40,148 nt of DNA from the NCBI GenBank assembly GCA_017623605.1, contig JAGAOR010000027.1, positions 1 through 40,148 of the forward strand, given 5' to 3'. Positions 23,188 to 30,940 of the stretch are shown here, one piece after another (position 1 is the first letter of the stretch; every line of letters begins with the position of its first letter). The notes under the pieces were generated by a model. The model made no database searches. It saw nothing but the letters and a program-made list of their open reading frames with translations, and had not been told where the DNA came from. The position numbers and the translations under genes were made by a program. The DNA is from Clostridia bacterium (GTDB lineage: Bacteria; Bacillota; Clostridia; Christensenellales; Borkfalkiaceae).

Positions 23188-24021
23188 ATGAAAAAAACGA
23201 AAAAGCGTAAGATAGCGGCAATGGAATTTACGAGGCGACAAATGCCCATTTCCTTGATCGACGCCTCCCTCCCAGAGGAAGATTTCGATAAAAAGGAGCT
23301 GAAAAACCGTGCGGCGTATTTTCTTTTGAACGGCGAACCCGAGCTTTCCGTCAACGATACGGGAAACGGCAGATATGCCTTGCTTGCCGCCGAGCGGGAT
23401 TTCTACGCGTTGAAGGCTTCGGGTGTGCGGGAAATTCAGGCACGCGTGTACGCGTTTACCGACGAGCACGCGGAAGCGTTCTCGATCGTGGAAAAGCTGA
23501 AAAACGAACGCTTGGGCGCAATGGAAGAGGGGTATTTAATGAAGCGGCTAATTTCCGATCACGCGTTCACCCAAGACGACGTTGCGGCATTGATCGGCAG
23601 ATCCCGCCCTGCCGTTGCCAACACCTTGCGCCTTTTAACGCTTGACGCGCAGGTGGTGGGCTTGATCGAAAGCGGCAGACTTTCGGCAGGGCATGCGCGA
23701 ACGCTTGTAAAAGTCCCCAAAGAAAAACAGCTTGCCTTCGCCGAAGAAGCTATTCGCCGTGATTTTTCCGTGCGGGAAATGGAACGCGCGGTGAAAGCGT
23801 TTTTAACCCCGCCTGAAATTTTACAAAAAGAAAAGGAAGCAAAAGCGGCGGCAAAAAGCGAGGAGCTTAAAGCACTCGTCGAGCGTATGCGCGCGGTGCT
23901 TGGAACGAAAGTTTCCTTGATCGGCAATGCAAAAAAGGGGCGCATTTATATTGACTATTATTCTCCCGAAGATTTATATCGCTTTGAAGAATTTTTAGAA
24001 ATCATAGAAAACAATCGGTAA
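23188..24021 (+). CDS. ParB-like DNA-binding protein with degenerate nucleotide-binding motif
   Basis: The 277-aa protein aligns in layout with ParB/Noc/Spo0J proteins. Residues 101-121 (VEKLKNERLGAMEEGYLMKR) match the box after the N-terminal domain. A helix-turn-helix lies at about 127-152 (FTQDDVAALIGRSRPAVANT), followed by SAGHARTLVKVP, another hallmark. A charged linker and C-terminal domain end it. The CTP-binding box GERRxRA is degenerate here: residues 68-74 read AERDFYA, and the first N-terminal box is not recognisable. No parA is adjacent and I found no parS-like palindrome. It may be a chromosome-segregation or nucleoid factor that has lost CTP switching. It has a terminator downstream. 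Confidence 0.85.
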   Translation: MKKTKKRKIAAMEFTRRQMPISLIDASLPEEDFDKKELKNRAAYFLLNGEPELSVNDTGNGRYALLAAERDFYALKASGVREIQARVYAFTDEHAEAFSIVEKLKNERLGAMEEGYLMKRLISDHAFTQDDVAALIGRSRPAVANTLRLLTLDAQVVGLIESGRLSAGHARTLVKVPKEKQLAFAEEAIRRDFSVREMERAVKAFLTPPEILQKEKEAKAAAKSEELKALVERMRAVLGTKVSLIGNAKKGRIYIDYYSPEDLYRFEEFLEIIENNR

Positions 24022-24027
24022 AAAGCA

Positions 24028-24052
24028 AACGCGACTTTGTCGCGTTTTTTCT
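24028..24052 (+). terminator. Intrinsic terminator after the ParB-like gene
   Basis: Stem AACGCGAC/GTCGCGTT (24028-24035 and 24039-24046) with a 3-nt loop and a T6 run. Confidence 0.9.
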
Positions 24053-24086
24053 TATAAAATTCTTTCAATTTCCGCAAACTGAAACT

Positions 24087-25481
24087 ATGAAGGAAAAAGT
24101 GAAAAAGAGATCGTTTCTAAAAGGTGCGGCGCTGATCGCGGCGGGCGGATTTCTCGCCAAAATCATAGGCGCGCTCTATCGCATACCTCTCACCAACTTA
24201 ATCGGTGGGCACGGAATCGGACTTTATCAACTCGTATATCCCGTGTATTGTTTGCTACTCACCGTGTCGGCAACGGGCATACCCTCGTCGATTGCCAAAC
24301 TCACCGCAGAAAAGCTGGGGCGGGGGGAATCGGACAAGCCGCTTTTTAAAACCGCGCTTCGACTGTTTTTATGGATCGGCTTGATCGGTACGCTTCTTAT
24401 GGTCGCGCTTGCGCCTTTGCTCGCTTCCGCGCAAGGAAGTCGGGAGGTTTTGGGTGGCTATTTCACGCTCGCGCCCTCCGTTTTGCTCGTGTCCGCAATC
24501 TCCGTGCTCCGCGGCTGGTTTCAGGGTAGAAACGATATGTTTCCCACCGCCATATCCGAAGTAATTGAACAGGCGGTGAAAGTGGCGTTCGGCTTGTTTT
24601 TTGCGTATATTTTCCGCGACGATATTCCCAAGGCCGTGGTATTTTTACTGCTCTCCGTGTCCATTTCCGAGCTCGTCGCACTCCTCGTTATGATCGCCCT
24701 TTACAGACTATCTCCCGCGCGCAAGGAAAGGGGAAAGGACGGGGGCAGGGTTGCGATGAAGTCCATTTTACACACGAGCATACCCGTTACGCTTTCCGCG
24801 CTTTTGATCCCTCTTTCCACGCTGATTGATAGCGTGGTTGCCGTGCGGCTTTTAGGGGCTTACGCCGCCGATCCCGTGGCTTTATACGGTCTGTTTGCGG
24901 GCGGCGCGGTAACGGTCATCAATCTGCCCGTGTCCGTTTGCTACGGCGTTGCGGCGGCAAGCATACCCGCCGTTGCTACGGCGAAAGCGCAAGCGGAAGA
25001 GGGGGGGCGAGAGGAAAAAAGTGGAAAAAGAGTAAGCGTAAGAAAGAAGATATTTTTTTCACTTGGGATCACCGTACTCGTCAGCGTACCTGCGGCGGTG
25101 GGGTTGTATTATTTCGCCGAGCCCGTGTCGCAAATGATTTTCCGAAGCTTAAAAGGAGAAGAATTACAAACGCTCGTTCAGCTTATCAAAGTGTTTGCGT
25201 TGAGCGCGTTCACGCTCTCCTGCGCGCAGACGCTTTCCGCGTGCTTGACGGCGCAGGGCAAACCGCAATACGCGGCAATTTCCATGGCGATCGCTATGGC
25301 GGTGAAAACCGCCGTATACGCCGTTTTGCTTAAAAATGCGGAATTTTCCGTTTTTGGACTTGCGTATGCGACGAATATCGGTTATTTGGTTGCTTTTTTA
25401 CTCAATTTCGTGTATAATTTAAAGGTATCGAAGAGAACAAGGAGCAAAGCAAATGATAACGGTAATCGGCTTGGGCAATGA
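24087..25481 (+). CDS. SpoVB/MurJ-like polysaccharide flippase (MATE-like MOP family)
   Basis: The 464-aa membrane protein belongs to the MOP flippase superfamily, closest to the SpoVB/YabM group, which exports lipid-linked cell-wall or cortex precursors. About 12-14 hydrophobic segments are visible. The N-terminus FLKGAALIAAGGFLAKIIGA and LYRIPLTNLIGGHGIGLYQL are typical. The ATG at 24087 lacks a ribosome binding site; the GTG at 24099 has AAGGA just upstream and could be the real start. Its 3' end overlaps the yabN-like gene by 29 bp, matching the yabM-yabN order of B. subtilis. Confidence 0.92.
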   Translation: MKEKVKKRSFLKGAALIAAGGFLAKIIGALYRIPLTNLIGGHGIGLYQLVYPVYCLLLTVSATGIPSSIAKLTAEKLGRGESDKPLFKTALRLFLWIGLIGTLLMVALAPLLASAQGSREVLGGYFTLAPSVLLVSAISVLRGWFQGRNDMFPTAISEVIEQAVKVAFGLFFAYIFRDDIPKAVVFLLLSVSISELVALLVMIALYRLSPARKERGKDGGRVAMKSILHTSIPVTLSALLIPLSTLIDSVVAVRLLGAYAADPVALYGLFAGGAVTVINLPVSVCYGVAAASIPAVATAKAQAEEGGREEKSGKRVSVRKKIFFSLGITVLVSVPAAVGLYYFAEPVSQMIFRSLKGEELQTLVQLIKVFALSAFTLSCAQTLSACLTAQGKPQYAAISMAIAMAVKTAVYAVLLKNAEFSVFGLAYATNIGYLVAFLLNFVYNLKVSKRTRSKANDNGNRLGQ

Positions 25482-26877
25482 ACGCGGCGATTTAACGAGG
25501 CGCGGCGAGGAAGCGATTTTACAGGCGCAAAAAGCAGGCGAAAAGATCGTCGTGCGCACGGCAAATACCCGTTCCTATCAATCGGTTTTGGATTTGGGCG
25601 TGGAGCATATTTGTTTAGACGACGTATATAAAAAGAGCCGTAATTTTAATAGTTTGAATAAAAATCTGGCAAGCGCGGTACTTGCTTGTGGGGAAAATTG
25701 CGTATATCTCGTGGACGGCTCGGCGGGTGAGGATAATTCCGTAAAAGAGCTTTTGCGCAGAAAACGCGGCAAACTGCAAATAATCGGCGGCGTGTCGAAA
25801 ACTACCGCGATCGTGGAAAAGGCGGGCTTTTCCGGTTGCGCGTATACGGCGGTTTCCGCCTACGAGCTAATCGAAAACGCGGGCGAGCTTTCCTTGCCGT
25901 TGATCGTGTACGATATAGACGATAGCGCACTTGCAAGCGATTGTAAGCTGATTTTAGGCGATTTGTTCGGCGAAGAAACGCGCGTGCGGTTCGTTTCCGG
26001 TGGTAGCACGAAAGAAATTGCGCTTTTTGAACTCGATCGGCAAGTCGTTTACGATTACACGACTGCCGTGGCGATTGAAAAACTCGACCTTTTGGAGAAA
26101 AAACGTTTCACGTTAAACAATTTGAAAGAAATTCTGCTTCGACTTCGCGCACCCGACGGTTGTCCTTGGGATAAGGTGCAAACGAGCGAAAGTATTAAAA
26201 TGTCGGCGATTGAAGAGGCGTACGAGCTCGTGGACGCGATTGATCAAGGGGACGACGAAAAAATACTTGAAGAAACGGGAGATTTATTGTTGCAGGTGAT
26301 GTTCCACGCCGTTTTGAAAGAGGAAACGGGGGCGTTCAACCTCACGGACGTGCTTTCGGGTATTTGCACGAAGCTCATTTCCCGCCATACGCACGTATTC
26401 GGAACGGACGGCGCAACGGACGAAAAATCCGCTCTATCCGTTTGGGATAAAAATAAAATGACGGAAAAGCACCAAGAAACGTTTGCCGATTCGGTGAACG
26501 ACGTGCCCAAGTGCTTCCCTGCGCTTATGCGGGCGCAAAAGGTGGGCAAGCGCGCGGGCAAGGCGGGTATGGATTTTGCAAGCGTGGAGGCGGCGGCGAA
26601 GCGACTTCAAGAAGAGCTTGCAGAATTTTTCGCTGCAAAAACGCAGGAAGAGAAAGAAAAGGAGTTGGGCGATCTACTGTTTGCCGCGGTGAACGTAGGC
26701 AGAAAGGCGGGTGTAGACTGTGAAAAGGCACTCAAAGAAAGCGTCGAACGCTTCGCCGCCCGTTTCACCCTCGCCGAGAAGAAAGCACTTTTGGAGGGTA
26801 AGAACGTAACGGAGCTTTCCGAATCCGAATGGGATGAATATTATTTACAAGCAAAAGAAGAACTCAAATGCAATTAA
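25453..26877 (+). CDS. YabN-type methylase-like / MazG nucleotide pyrophosphohydrolase fusion
   Basis: The 474-aa protein is a two-domain YabN-type enzyme. The N-terminal part (about 1-220) begins MITVIGLGNERGDLTRRGEE and resembles tetrapyrrole (SAM-dependent) methylases. The C-terminal part (about 225-474) is a MazG nucleoside-triphosphate pyrophosphohydrolase: LRLRAPDGCPWDKVQTSES, EEAYELVDAI, and EETGDLLLQVMFHA supply the acidic metal-binding residues, repeated in degenerate form near the end. MazG proteins remove aberrant NTPs. ACAAGGAG precedes the ATG, which lies inside the end of the flippase gene, and it overlaps dusB by 10 bp. Confidence 0.95.
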   Translation: MITVIGLGNERGDLTRRGEEAILQAQKAGEKIVVRTANTRSYQSVLDLGVEHICLDDVYKKSRNFNSLNKNLASAVLACGENCVYLVDGSAGEDNSVKELLRRKRGKLQIIGGVSKTTAIVEKAGFSGCAYTAVSAYELIENAGELSLPLIVYDIDDSALASDCKLILGDLFGEETRVRFVSGGSTKEIALFELDRQVVYDYTTAVAIEKLDLLEKKRFTLNNLKEILLRLRAPDGCPWDKVQTSESIKMSAIEEAYELVDAIDQGDDEKILEETGDLLLQVMFHAVLKEETGAFNLTDVLSGICTKLISRHTHVFGTDGATDEKSALSVWDKNKMTEKHQETFADSVNDVPKCFPALMRAQKVGKRAGKAGMDFASVEAAAKRLQEELAEFFAAKTQEEKEKELGDLLFAAVNVGRKAGVDCEKALKESVERFAARFTLAEKKALLEGKNVTELSESEWDEYYLQAKEELKCN

Positions 26878-27806
26878 ATCCCCTTAAAATCGGCAATTTT
26901 ACCGCCGAAAATAACGTGTTTTTAGCCCCGCTTGCGGGGTATACGAATTACCCGTTCCGTCGCCTTTGTAAGGGCTTGGGCGCGGGGCTTTGCTATACGG
27001 AAATGGTGAGCGCAAAGGGTTTGAAATACGGCAGCGAGAACACCGCCGATCTTTTATATACCGACGAAAACGAGGGGATTGCGGCGGCGCAAATTTTTGG
27101 GAGCGATCCCGAAATTATGCGGGCGGCGTGCGAGCACGAAAAGCTTGCGCCCTTTCCGATCGTCGATATAAATATGGGCTGTCCCGTACCGAAAATTTAT
27201 AAAAACGGCGAGGGGAGCGCATTGCTCGAAAATCCCTCTCTTGCCGAAAAGATCGTGAAAGCGTGCGTCAAAAGCGGGAAAATAATCACCGTCAAATTCC
27301 GTATCGGCGTGCGTGAAAACGAATATATTACGAAAGAATTTGCCAAACGTATGGCAGGGGCAGGTGCGAGTCTACTCACGGTTCACGGCAGAACGCGGGA
27401 TAAAATGTACGCGGGGCAGGTGCATTTCGACGAGATCGCGGCGGCAAAAAAAGCAGTCGCTATTCCCGTGATTGCCAACGGCGGCGTGTTTTCGAACGCG
27501 GACGCGGAGGAGCTTATGCGTGAAACGGGCGCAGACGGCGTTATGATCGCACGCGCCGCGCTTTTTGATCCGCAAATTTTTTGCGATTTAACGGGAAAAG
27601 CGCGGGAGAGTAAGCTTTCAATCTTTGAAAAACAATTAAAATGGACGGAGCAGGTATTAGGCGAACGCTTTACAACGGTATTTATGCGAAAAATGGCAGC
27701 GTTTTACGTAAAAGGCGAGAGAGGCGCGGCGGCGGCAAAAGAACGGCTATTTCGCGCTACGAGCCCAAGCGAAGTTTTGGCGATAGCAAAAGAGATTTGG
27801 GAATAG
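26868..27806 (+). CDS. dusB: tRNA-dihydrouridine synthase, DusB family
   Basis: The 312-aa flavoenzyme reduces uridines to dihydrouridine in tRNA. It is recognised by FLAPLAGYTNYPFRRLC at the N-terminus, INMGCPVPKIYKNGEGSALL with the catalytic cysteine at residue 105, LLTVHGRTRDKMYAG, and VIANGGVFSNADAEE with the FMN-phosphate loop region following. It is the last gene of the flippase-yabN-dusB run, overlapping yabN by 10 bp. It has a short C-terminal domain typical of bacterial DusB. Confidence 0.96.
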   Translation: MQLNPLKIGNFTAENNVFLAPLAGYTNYPFRRLCKGLGAGLCYTEMVSAKGLKYGSENTADLLYTDENEGIAAAQIFGSDPEIMRAACEHEKLAPFPIVDINMGCPVPKIYKNGEGSALLENPSLAEKIVKACVKSGKIITVKFRIGVRENEYITKEFAKRMAGAGASLLTVHGRTRDKMYAGQVHFDEIAAAKKAVAIPVIANGGVFSNADAEELMRETGADGVMIARAALFDPQIFCDLTGKARESKLSIFEKQLKWTEQVLGERFTTVFMRKMAAFYVKGERGAAAAKERLFRATSPSEVLAIAKEIWE

Positions 27807-27836
27807 AAAAAACTTTGAAAAACCCCCTTTATTCGA

Positions 27837-27865
27837 TTGCTTTTTATCGAAAAAAAAGTTATAAT
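27837..27865 (+). promoter_or_regulatory. Promoter of fba
   Basis: TTGCTT (27837-27842) and TATAAT (27860-27865) with a 17-bp spacer; the leader of about 33 nt carries TTGGAGG. Confidence 0.82.
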
Positions 27866-27904
27866 AAATAACGAACAAAAAAAGTTTTGGAGGATTTATA
27901 CAGT

Positions 27905-28840
27905 ATGCCTTTAGTAACAACTACCGAAATGTTTAAAAAAGCGTATGCAGGCAAATATGCAATCGGCGCATTCAATGTGAACAATATGGAAATGATCCAA
28001 GCGATCGTGGAAGCGGCGAACGAAGAAAGATCGCCTGTTATTTTGCAGGTATCCGCAGGCGCGAGAAAGTATGCAAACCCCGTATACTTAAAGCACCTCG
28101 TGCAAGCGGCGGTGGAAACCAACGATATTCCCGTTGCAATGCATTTGGATCACGGTGCAGATTTTGAAATTTGTAAAGCTTCGATCGACGGCGGATTTAC
28201 GTCGGTTATGATCGACGCTTCGTCCCACCCTTGGGAGGAAAACATTGCAATCACGAAGAAAGTCGTTGAATACGCGCACGACCACGGCGTTGTGGTAGAA
28301 GCAGAGCTTGGTAAGCTTGCGGGTATCGAAGACGACGTGAACGTATCGGCGGCGGACGCGCAATTTACTTCCCCCGACGAAGTGGAAGAATTTACGCAAA
28401 GAACGGGTATTGATTCGCTTGCGATCGCAATCGGAACGAGCCACGGCGCGTATAAATTCAAACCGGGGCAAGATCCCAAGCTCCGTTTGGATATTTTGGA
28501 AGAGATCGGCAAACGACTTCCCGGCTTCCCTATCGTTTTGCACGGCGCTTCGTCCGTTCCCCAAGACAAGGTTGAAATCGTCAATCAGTTCGGCGGACAT
28601 ATGCCCGACGCGATCGGTATTCCCGAATCGGAACTTCGTAAAGCGGCGCAAATGGCGGTTTGCAAAATCAATATCGACTCCGACCTTCGCGTAGCGTTCA
28701 CGGCGGCAATCCGTAAGCATTTCAGCGAGCAGCCCGGGCATTTCGATCCCCGTCAATACCTTGGCGACGCACGTGCTATGATGAAAGAAATGGTAAAACA
28801 CAAAATCGTCAACGTACTCGGCTCGGCTGGTAAAATTTAA
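27905..28840 (+). CDS. fba: Class II fructose-bisphosphate aldolase
   Basis: The 311-aa enzyme cleaves fructose-1,6-bisphosphate to two triose phosphates in glycolysis. The class II zinc-dependent type is clear from VAMHLDHGADFE (His80, Asp82 and His83 among the metal and catalytic residues), EAELGKLAGIEDDV, IGTSHGAYKF, and PIVLHGASSVP. KINIDSDLRVAFT, near the phosphate-binding site, follows. The start is the ATG at 27905 with TTGGAGG 10 bp upstream; a longer frame from the TTG at 27887 would include the ribosome binding site. A strong terminator follows. Confidence 0.98.
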   Translation: MPLVTTTEMFKKAYAGKYAIGAFNVNNMEMIQAIVEAANEERSPVILQVSAGARKYANPVYLKHLVQAAVETNDIPVAMHLDHGADFEICKASIDGGFTSVMIDASSHPWEENIAITKKVVEYAHDHGVVVEAELGKLAGIEDDVNVSAADAQFTSPDEVEEFTQRTGIDSLAIAIGTSHGAYKFKPGQDPKLRLDILEEIGKRLPGFPIVLHGASSVPQDKVEIVNQFGGHMPDAIGIPESELRKAAQMAVCKINIDSDLRVAFTAAIRKHFSEQPGHFDPRQYLGDARAMMKEMVKHKIVNVLGSAGKI

Positions 28841-28860
28841 TCGGTTATAAAAAGTAAAAT

Positions 28861-28900
28861 AAAAACGCGGTGCAAGAGAATATAGCACCGCGTTTTTATT
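28861..28900 (+). terminator. Intrinsic terminator after fba
   Basis: A 13-bp stem (28861-28873 with 28885-28897, core ACGCGGTGC/GCACCGCGT) ends in T5. The A5 on the other side makes it potentially bidirectional. Confidence 0.94.
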
Positions 28901-28903
28901 TTG

Positions 28904-29030
28904 GAGTGAATTGAAACGCTTCGCGTTTCGTTATAGAATGATTGCCACAACGCACGCCACTGCGTGCAACTTATTGAGCGTGAGCGAAAATTCACGGCGC
29001 AAGCCAATTCACGCCCAAAGGGCAATTCAT
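28904..29030. repeat. Palindrome-rich element, possible miniature interspersed repeat
   Basis: This non-coding stretch between the fba terminator and the lipid kinase gene is packed with short palindromes: GAAACGC-TTC-GCGTTTC (28913-28929), GCACGC-CACT-GCGTGC (28952-28967) and GCCC-AAA-GGGC (29013-29023). It is bounded by an inverted pair, GTGAATTG (28906-28913) and CAATTCAC (29005-29012), with a further CAATTCAT close by. No reading frame is present. Only one copy lies in the window, so calling it a repeat is inference. Confidence 0.45.
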
Positions 29031-29037
29031 TAAAATC

Positions 29038-29880
29038 TTACTTTCTCGCCGTGTACTCGGAAACGTTTACAATCGTTTCTCCGTCGATTTGCAAAGCGCG
29101 TGGCTCGTCGTAGCGTACGGTAATTTCATTGCCCGAAAGTACGGTAACGTTCTTGACTTTTTTCACGTGCTCGCCCTTGAAAATGGAGGGAAAAATGAGT
29201 AGCGTTTTCAGCTTCCCCGAACCGTGAAAGAGCATAAGCGAAAGCTTCGCGTCTTGTCGCCGCTGATCGGGCGCGGGTAACATACCGCCGCCGTAGTAGC
29301 GTCCGTTCATCGTCGGCGCGAGCCATACCTTTTTAAAACGGTATTCCTTGCCGTCTACGATTACCGTCGCGTCCACGGGCTTATAATGAAAGAGTAATCC
29401 CTTGATTGCGATGCTCGTGTAATTGATCGCTTCGCCCGGTTTTTGCATACGGAGCTTATCGCCCACTTCACAACAATAGCCGTCGATACCGTAGCCCACG
29501 CCGTTCAAAAACGCATATTCCTTGCCTTGCACCGATACGGTAGGCAGGTTTTCAAGGTAGGGGGCAAGCGATACGAGCCCGTTATCGTGTTCCACGTCGC
29601 GCAGGAAATCGTTCCCGCTTCCGCAAGCAAAATAATATAACGGATTTTCTATTTTTAAGCCTCTTATATCGTTCACGAACCGATTGAGCGTGCCGTCGCC
29701 ACCGCAAACGATTACGTCCAAAGCTTGATCTAACTGCGCGAAAAAATCTCCGTAATTTTCAATTTCCCGCACGTCGCAAAGCACGAGATTGTCCCCGCCA
29801 AACCGCTCCGCAAGCTGTTTCGCTTGCAGTCTCCCGCTTCCGTTCCCTGCTAAGGGATTGTATAAAATGTATTTCTTCAT
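29038..29880 (-). CDS. Diacylglycerol kinase-family lipid kinase
   Basis: The 280-aa protein belongs to the DAGK catalytic-domain family (DgkB/YegS-like lipid kinases). It begins YILYNPLAGNGSGR, has the nucleotide-binding GGDGTLNR at 60-67, then ACGSGNDFLRD (about 85-95), and NGVGYGIDGYCCEVG. The C-terminal beta-rich domain ends with RALQIDGETI, typical of the family. Its substrate cannot be read from sequence: diacylglycerol or another lipid. It stands alone on the minus strand. Confidence 0.93.
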   Translation of the reverse strand: MKKYILYNPLAGNGSGRLQAKQLAERFGGDNLVLCDVREIENYGDFFAQLDQALDVIVCGGDGTLNRFVNDIRGLKIENPLYYFACGSGNDFLRDVEHDNGLVSLAPYLENLPTVSVQGKEYAFLNGVGYGIDGYCCEVGDKLRMQKPGEAINYTSIAIKGLLFHYKPVDATVIVDGKEYRFKKVWLAPTMNGRYYGGGMLPAPDQRRQDAKLSLMLFHGSGKLKTLLIFPSIFKGEHVKKVKNVTVLSGNEITVRYDEPRALQIDGETIVNVSEYTARK

Positions 29881-29930
29881 TCTTTGGTTTTCCTTATGTC
29901 ATAAAATTATATGACAATTATATAAAAAAA

Positions 29931-29953
29931 TTCACCGCTTGTCAAGCGGTGAA
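29931..29953 (-). terminator. Intrinsic terminator after the DUF898-like gene
   Basis: A perfect 11-bp stem TTCACCGCTTG/CAAGCGGTGAA with a 1-nt formal loop (in practice fewer pairs form) is followed on the minus strand by T6-7. Confidence 0.85.
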
Positions 29954-29993
29954 CAATGATCAATTACAAATTTAGACAAAATTTTTAAAGAGT

Positions 29994-30656
29994 TTAGTTT
30001 TCCTTTTTATTTTGCGCGTTCCCGTAAGGATAAGGGGGATAGGGCGGGAAATAAGGATAGGGCGGAAAATAGCCGATCGGAAGTTGTCCTTGTAAAGGTT
30101 GCCCCTGCGCGTTGCATTGCCCTTGTTGTATAGGCGGGAAATAAGGATTTGCAGGGGGCAGGTATGCGTTCATTGCATTCTGTTCGGTGTTTTTTTCTGC
30201 TTCGCTTTCCACCGTTTCTACGTTAGAAAGCACCCATTTTTTCATTTTAATCCAAACCCAAAGCCCGTAGATCAAAAGGGTGAGAACGGTGAGGAAGAAC
30301 CATTTTAAAAAATTGCCCCAAAGCTCGCCTTTTTTGCCTTTGAAGGAGAGCCGTTTGCCGTCTATTACGGTATGGCGGTATTCCCAGCGGAGAGAAATCA
30401 CGGTTGCCCAAGCCAAGCCGAGCCAAAGCATAAAGAACGCGAACACACCGATAGCGACGTAGATTGCGATTAAAAGTTCTTTGGAAAGATCGGCAAAGAG
30501 CGTAAGCGCGACCGCCGCCAAGCCGCCCGCGGGAAGAAGAGGGATTAAAAGCGCAAAGAGCGCCAAAATACTCGTACCGATTTGTCCTGATAATTTACCG
30601 TCGAAAAAAGTCGCGGTTTTCGTTTCCGCGTTTTGAATTTTCCGTTTCTTTGCCAT
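29994..30656 (-). CDS. Small membrane protein, DUF898/YjgN-like, with Pro/Tyr-rich tail
   Basis: The 220-aa protein starts at 30656 (TAGGAG upstream). Two hydrophobic segments lie at about 28-50 and 60-90, and a third at about 130-150. The stretch RWEYRHTVIDGKRLSFKGKK followed by LTLLIYGLWVWIKMKKW resembles the DUF898/YjgN family, whose function is unknown; I am only moderately sure. The last 50 residues are rich in Pro, Tyr, Phe, Gln and Asn, ending with YFPPYPYFPPYPPYPYG, a low-complexity tail probably facing the cytoplasm. The DNA of this region contains one copy of the recurrent 20-bp word (30151-30170). Confidence 0.82.
   Translation of the reverse strand: MAKKRKIQNAETKTATFFDGKLSGQIGTSILALFALLIPLLPAGGLAAVALTLFADLSKELLIAIYVAIGVFAFFMLWLGLAWATVISLRWEYRHTVIDGKRLSFKGKKGELWGNFLKWFFLTVLTLLIYGLWVWIKMKKWVLSNVETVESEAEKNTEQNAMNAYLPPANPYFPPIQQGQCNAQGQPLQGQLPIGYFPPYPYFPPYPPYPYGNAQNKKEN
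30151..30170 (+). repeat. Recurrent word, copy A
   Basis: GCAGGGGGCAGGTATGCGTT on the plus strand, inside the minus-strand DUF898-like gene. It is identical over 20 bp to copy B. Confidence 0.8.
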
Positions 30657-30788
30657 AAAAATTACTCCTAAAACCATTATTAATCATATTATACAACAAA
30701 AAAAAGGCTTTGTCAACGGTGCGGAGAACGGAAAAACGGGAAAACGGGAAAAAAAGAAAATAATTTTGCGAAGTATTGCTCAAAATTA

Positions 30789-30817
30789 TTGACGAAAGAA
30801 AAAAAGTGTGGTAGAAT
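30789..30817 (+). promoter_or_regulatory. Promoter and long leader of gapA
   Basis: TTGACG (30789-30794) and TAGAAT (30812-30817) with a 17-bp spacer. The leader (about 30824-30940) is about 117 nt, longer than needed, and I see no known riboswitch or strong hairpin in it; TTGGAGG precedes the ATG. Confidence 0.82.
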
Positions 30818-30940
30818 AGTACACGGACGAAAAGGAAGAGCCAAATTTTTCCGCTCGCCCTAATCTTGTCGGGTTCGCCTCTCGTCAGGTTAAAAAAAGA
30901 AAATCTAAAATAAATTTTTCATACTTGGAGGAACTCTATT

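Noticed and set aside
22347-23354. 335-aa open frame on the minus strand across ftsH and the start of the ParB-like gene
   Set aside because: It overlaps conserved coding sequence on the other strand and spans two genes, and its composition is that of an antisense shadow.
23188-24021. parS or Noc-binding palindromes near the ParB-like gene
   Set aside because: I looked for TGTTTCACGTGAAACA-like and TATTTCCCGGGAAATA-like sites. Only bare CACGTG or CCCGGG cores occur, inside coding sequences.
30824-30940. Riboswitch in the gapA leader
   Set aside because: The leader is long, but I could not find stable stems or any conserved riboswitch core in it.
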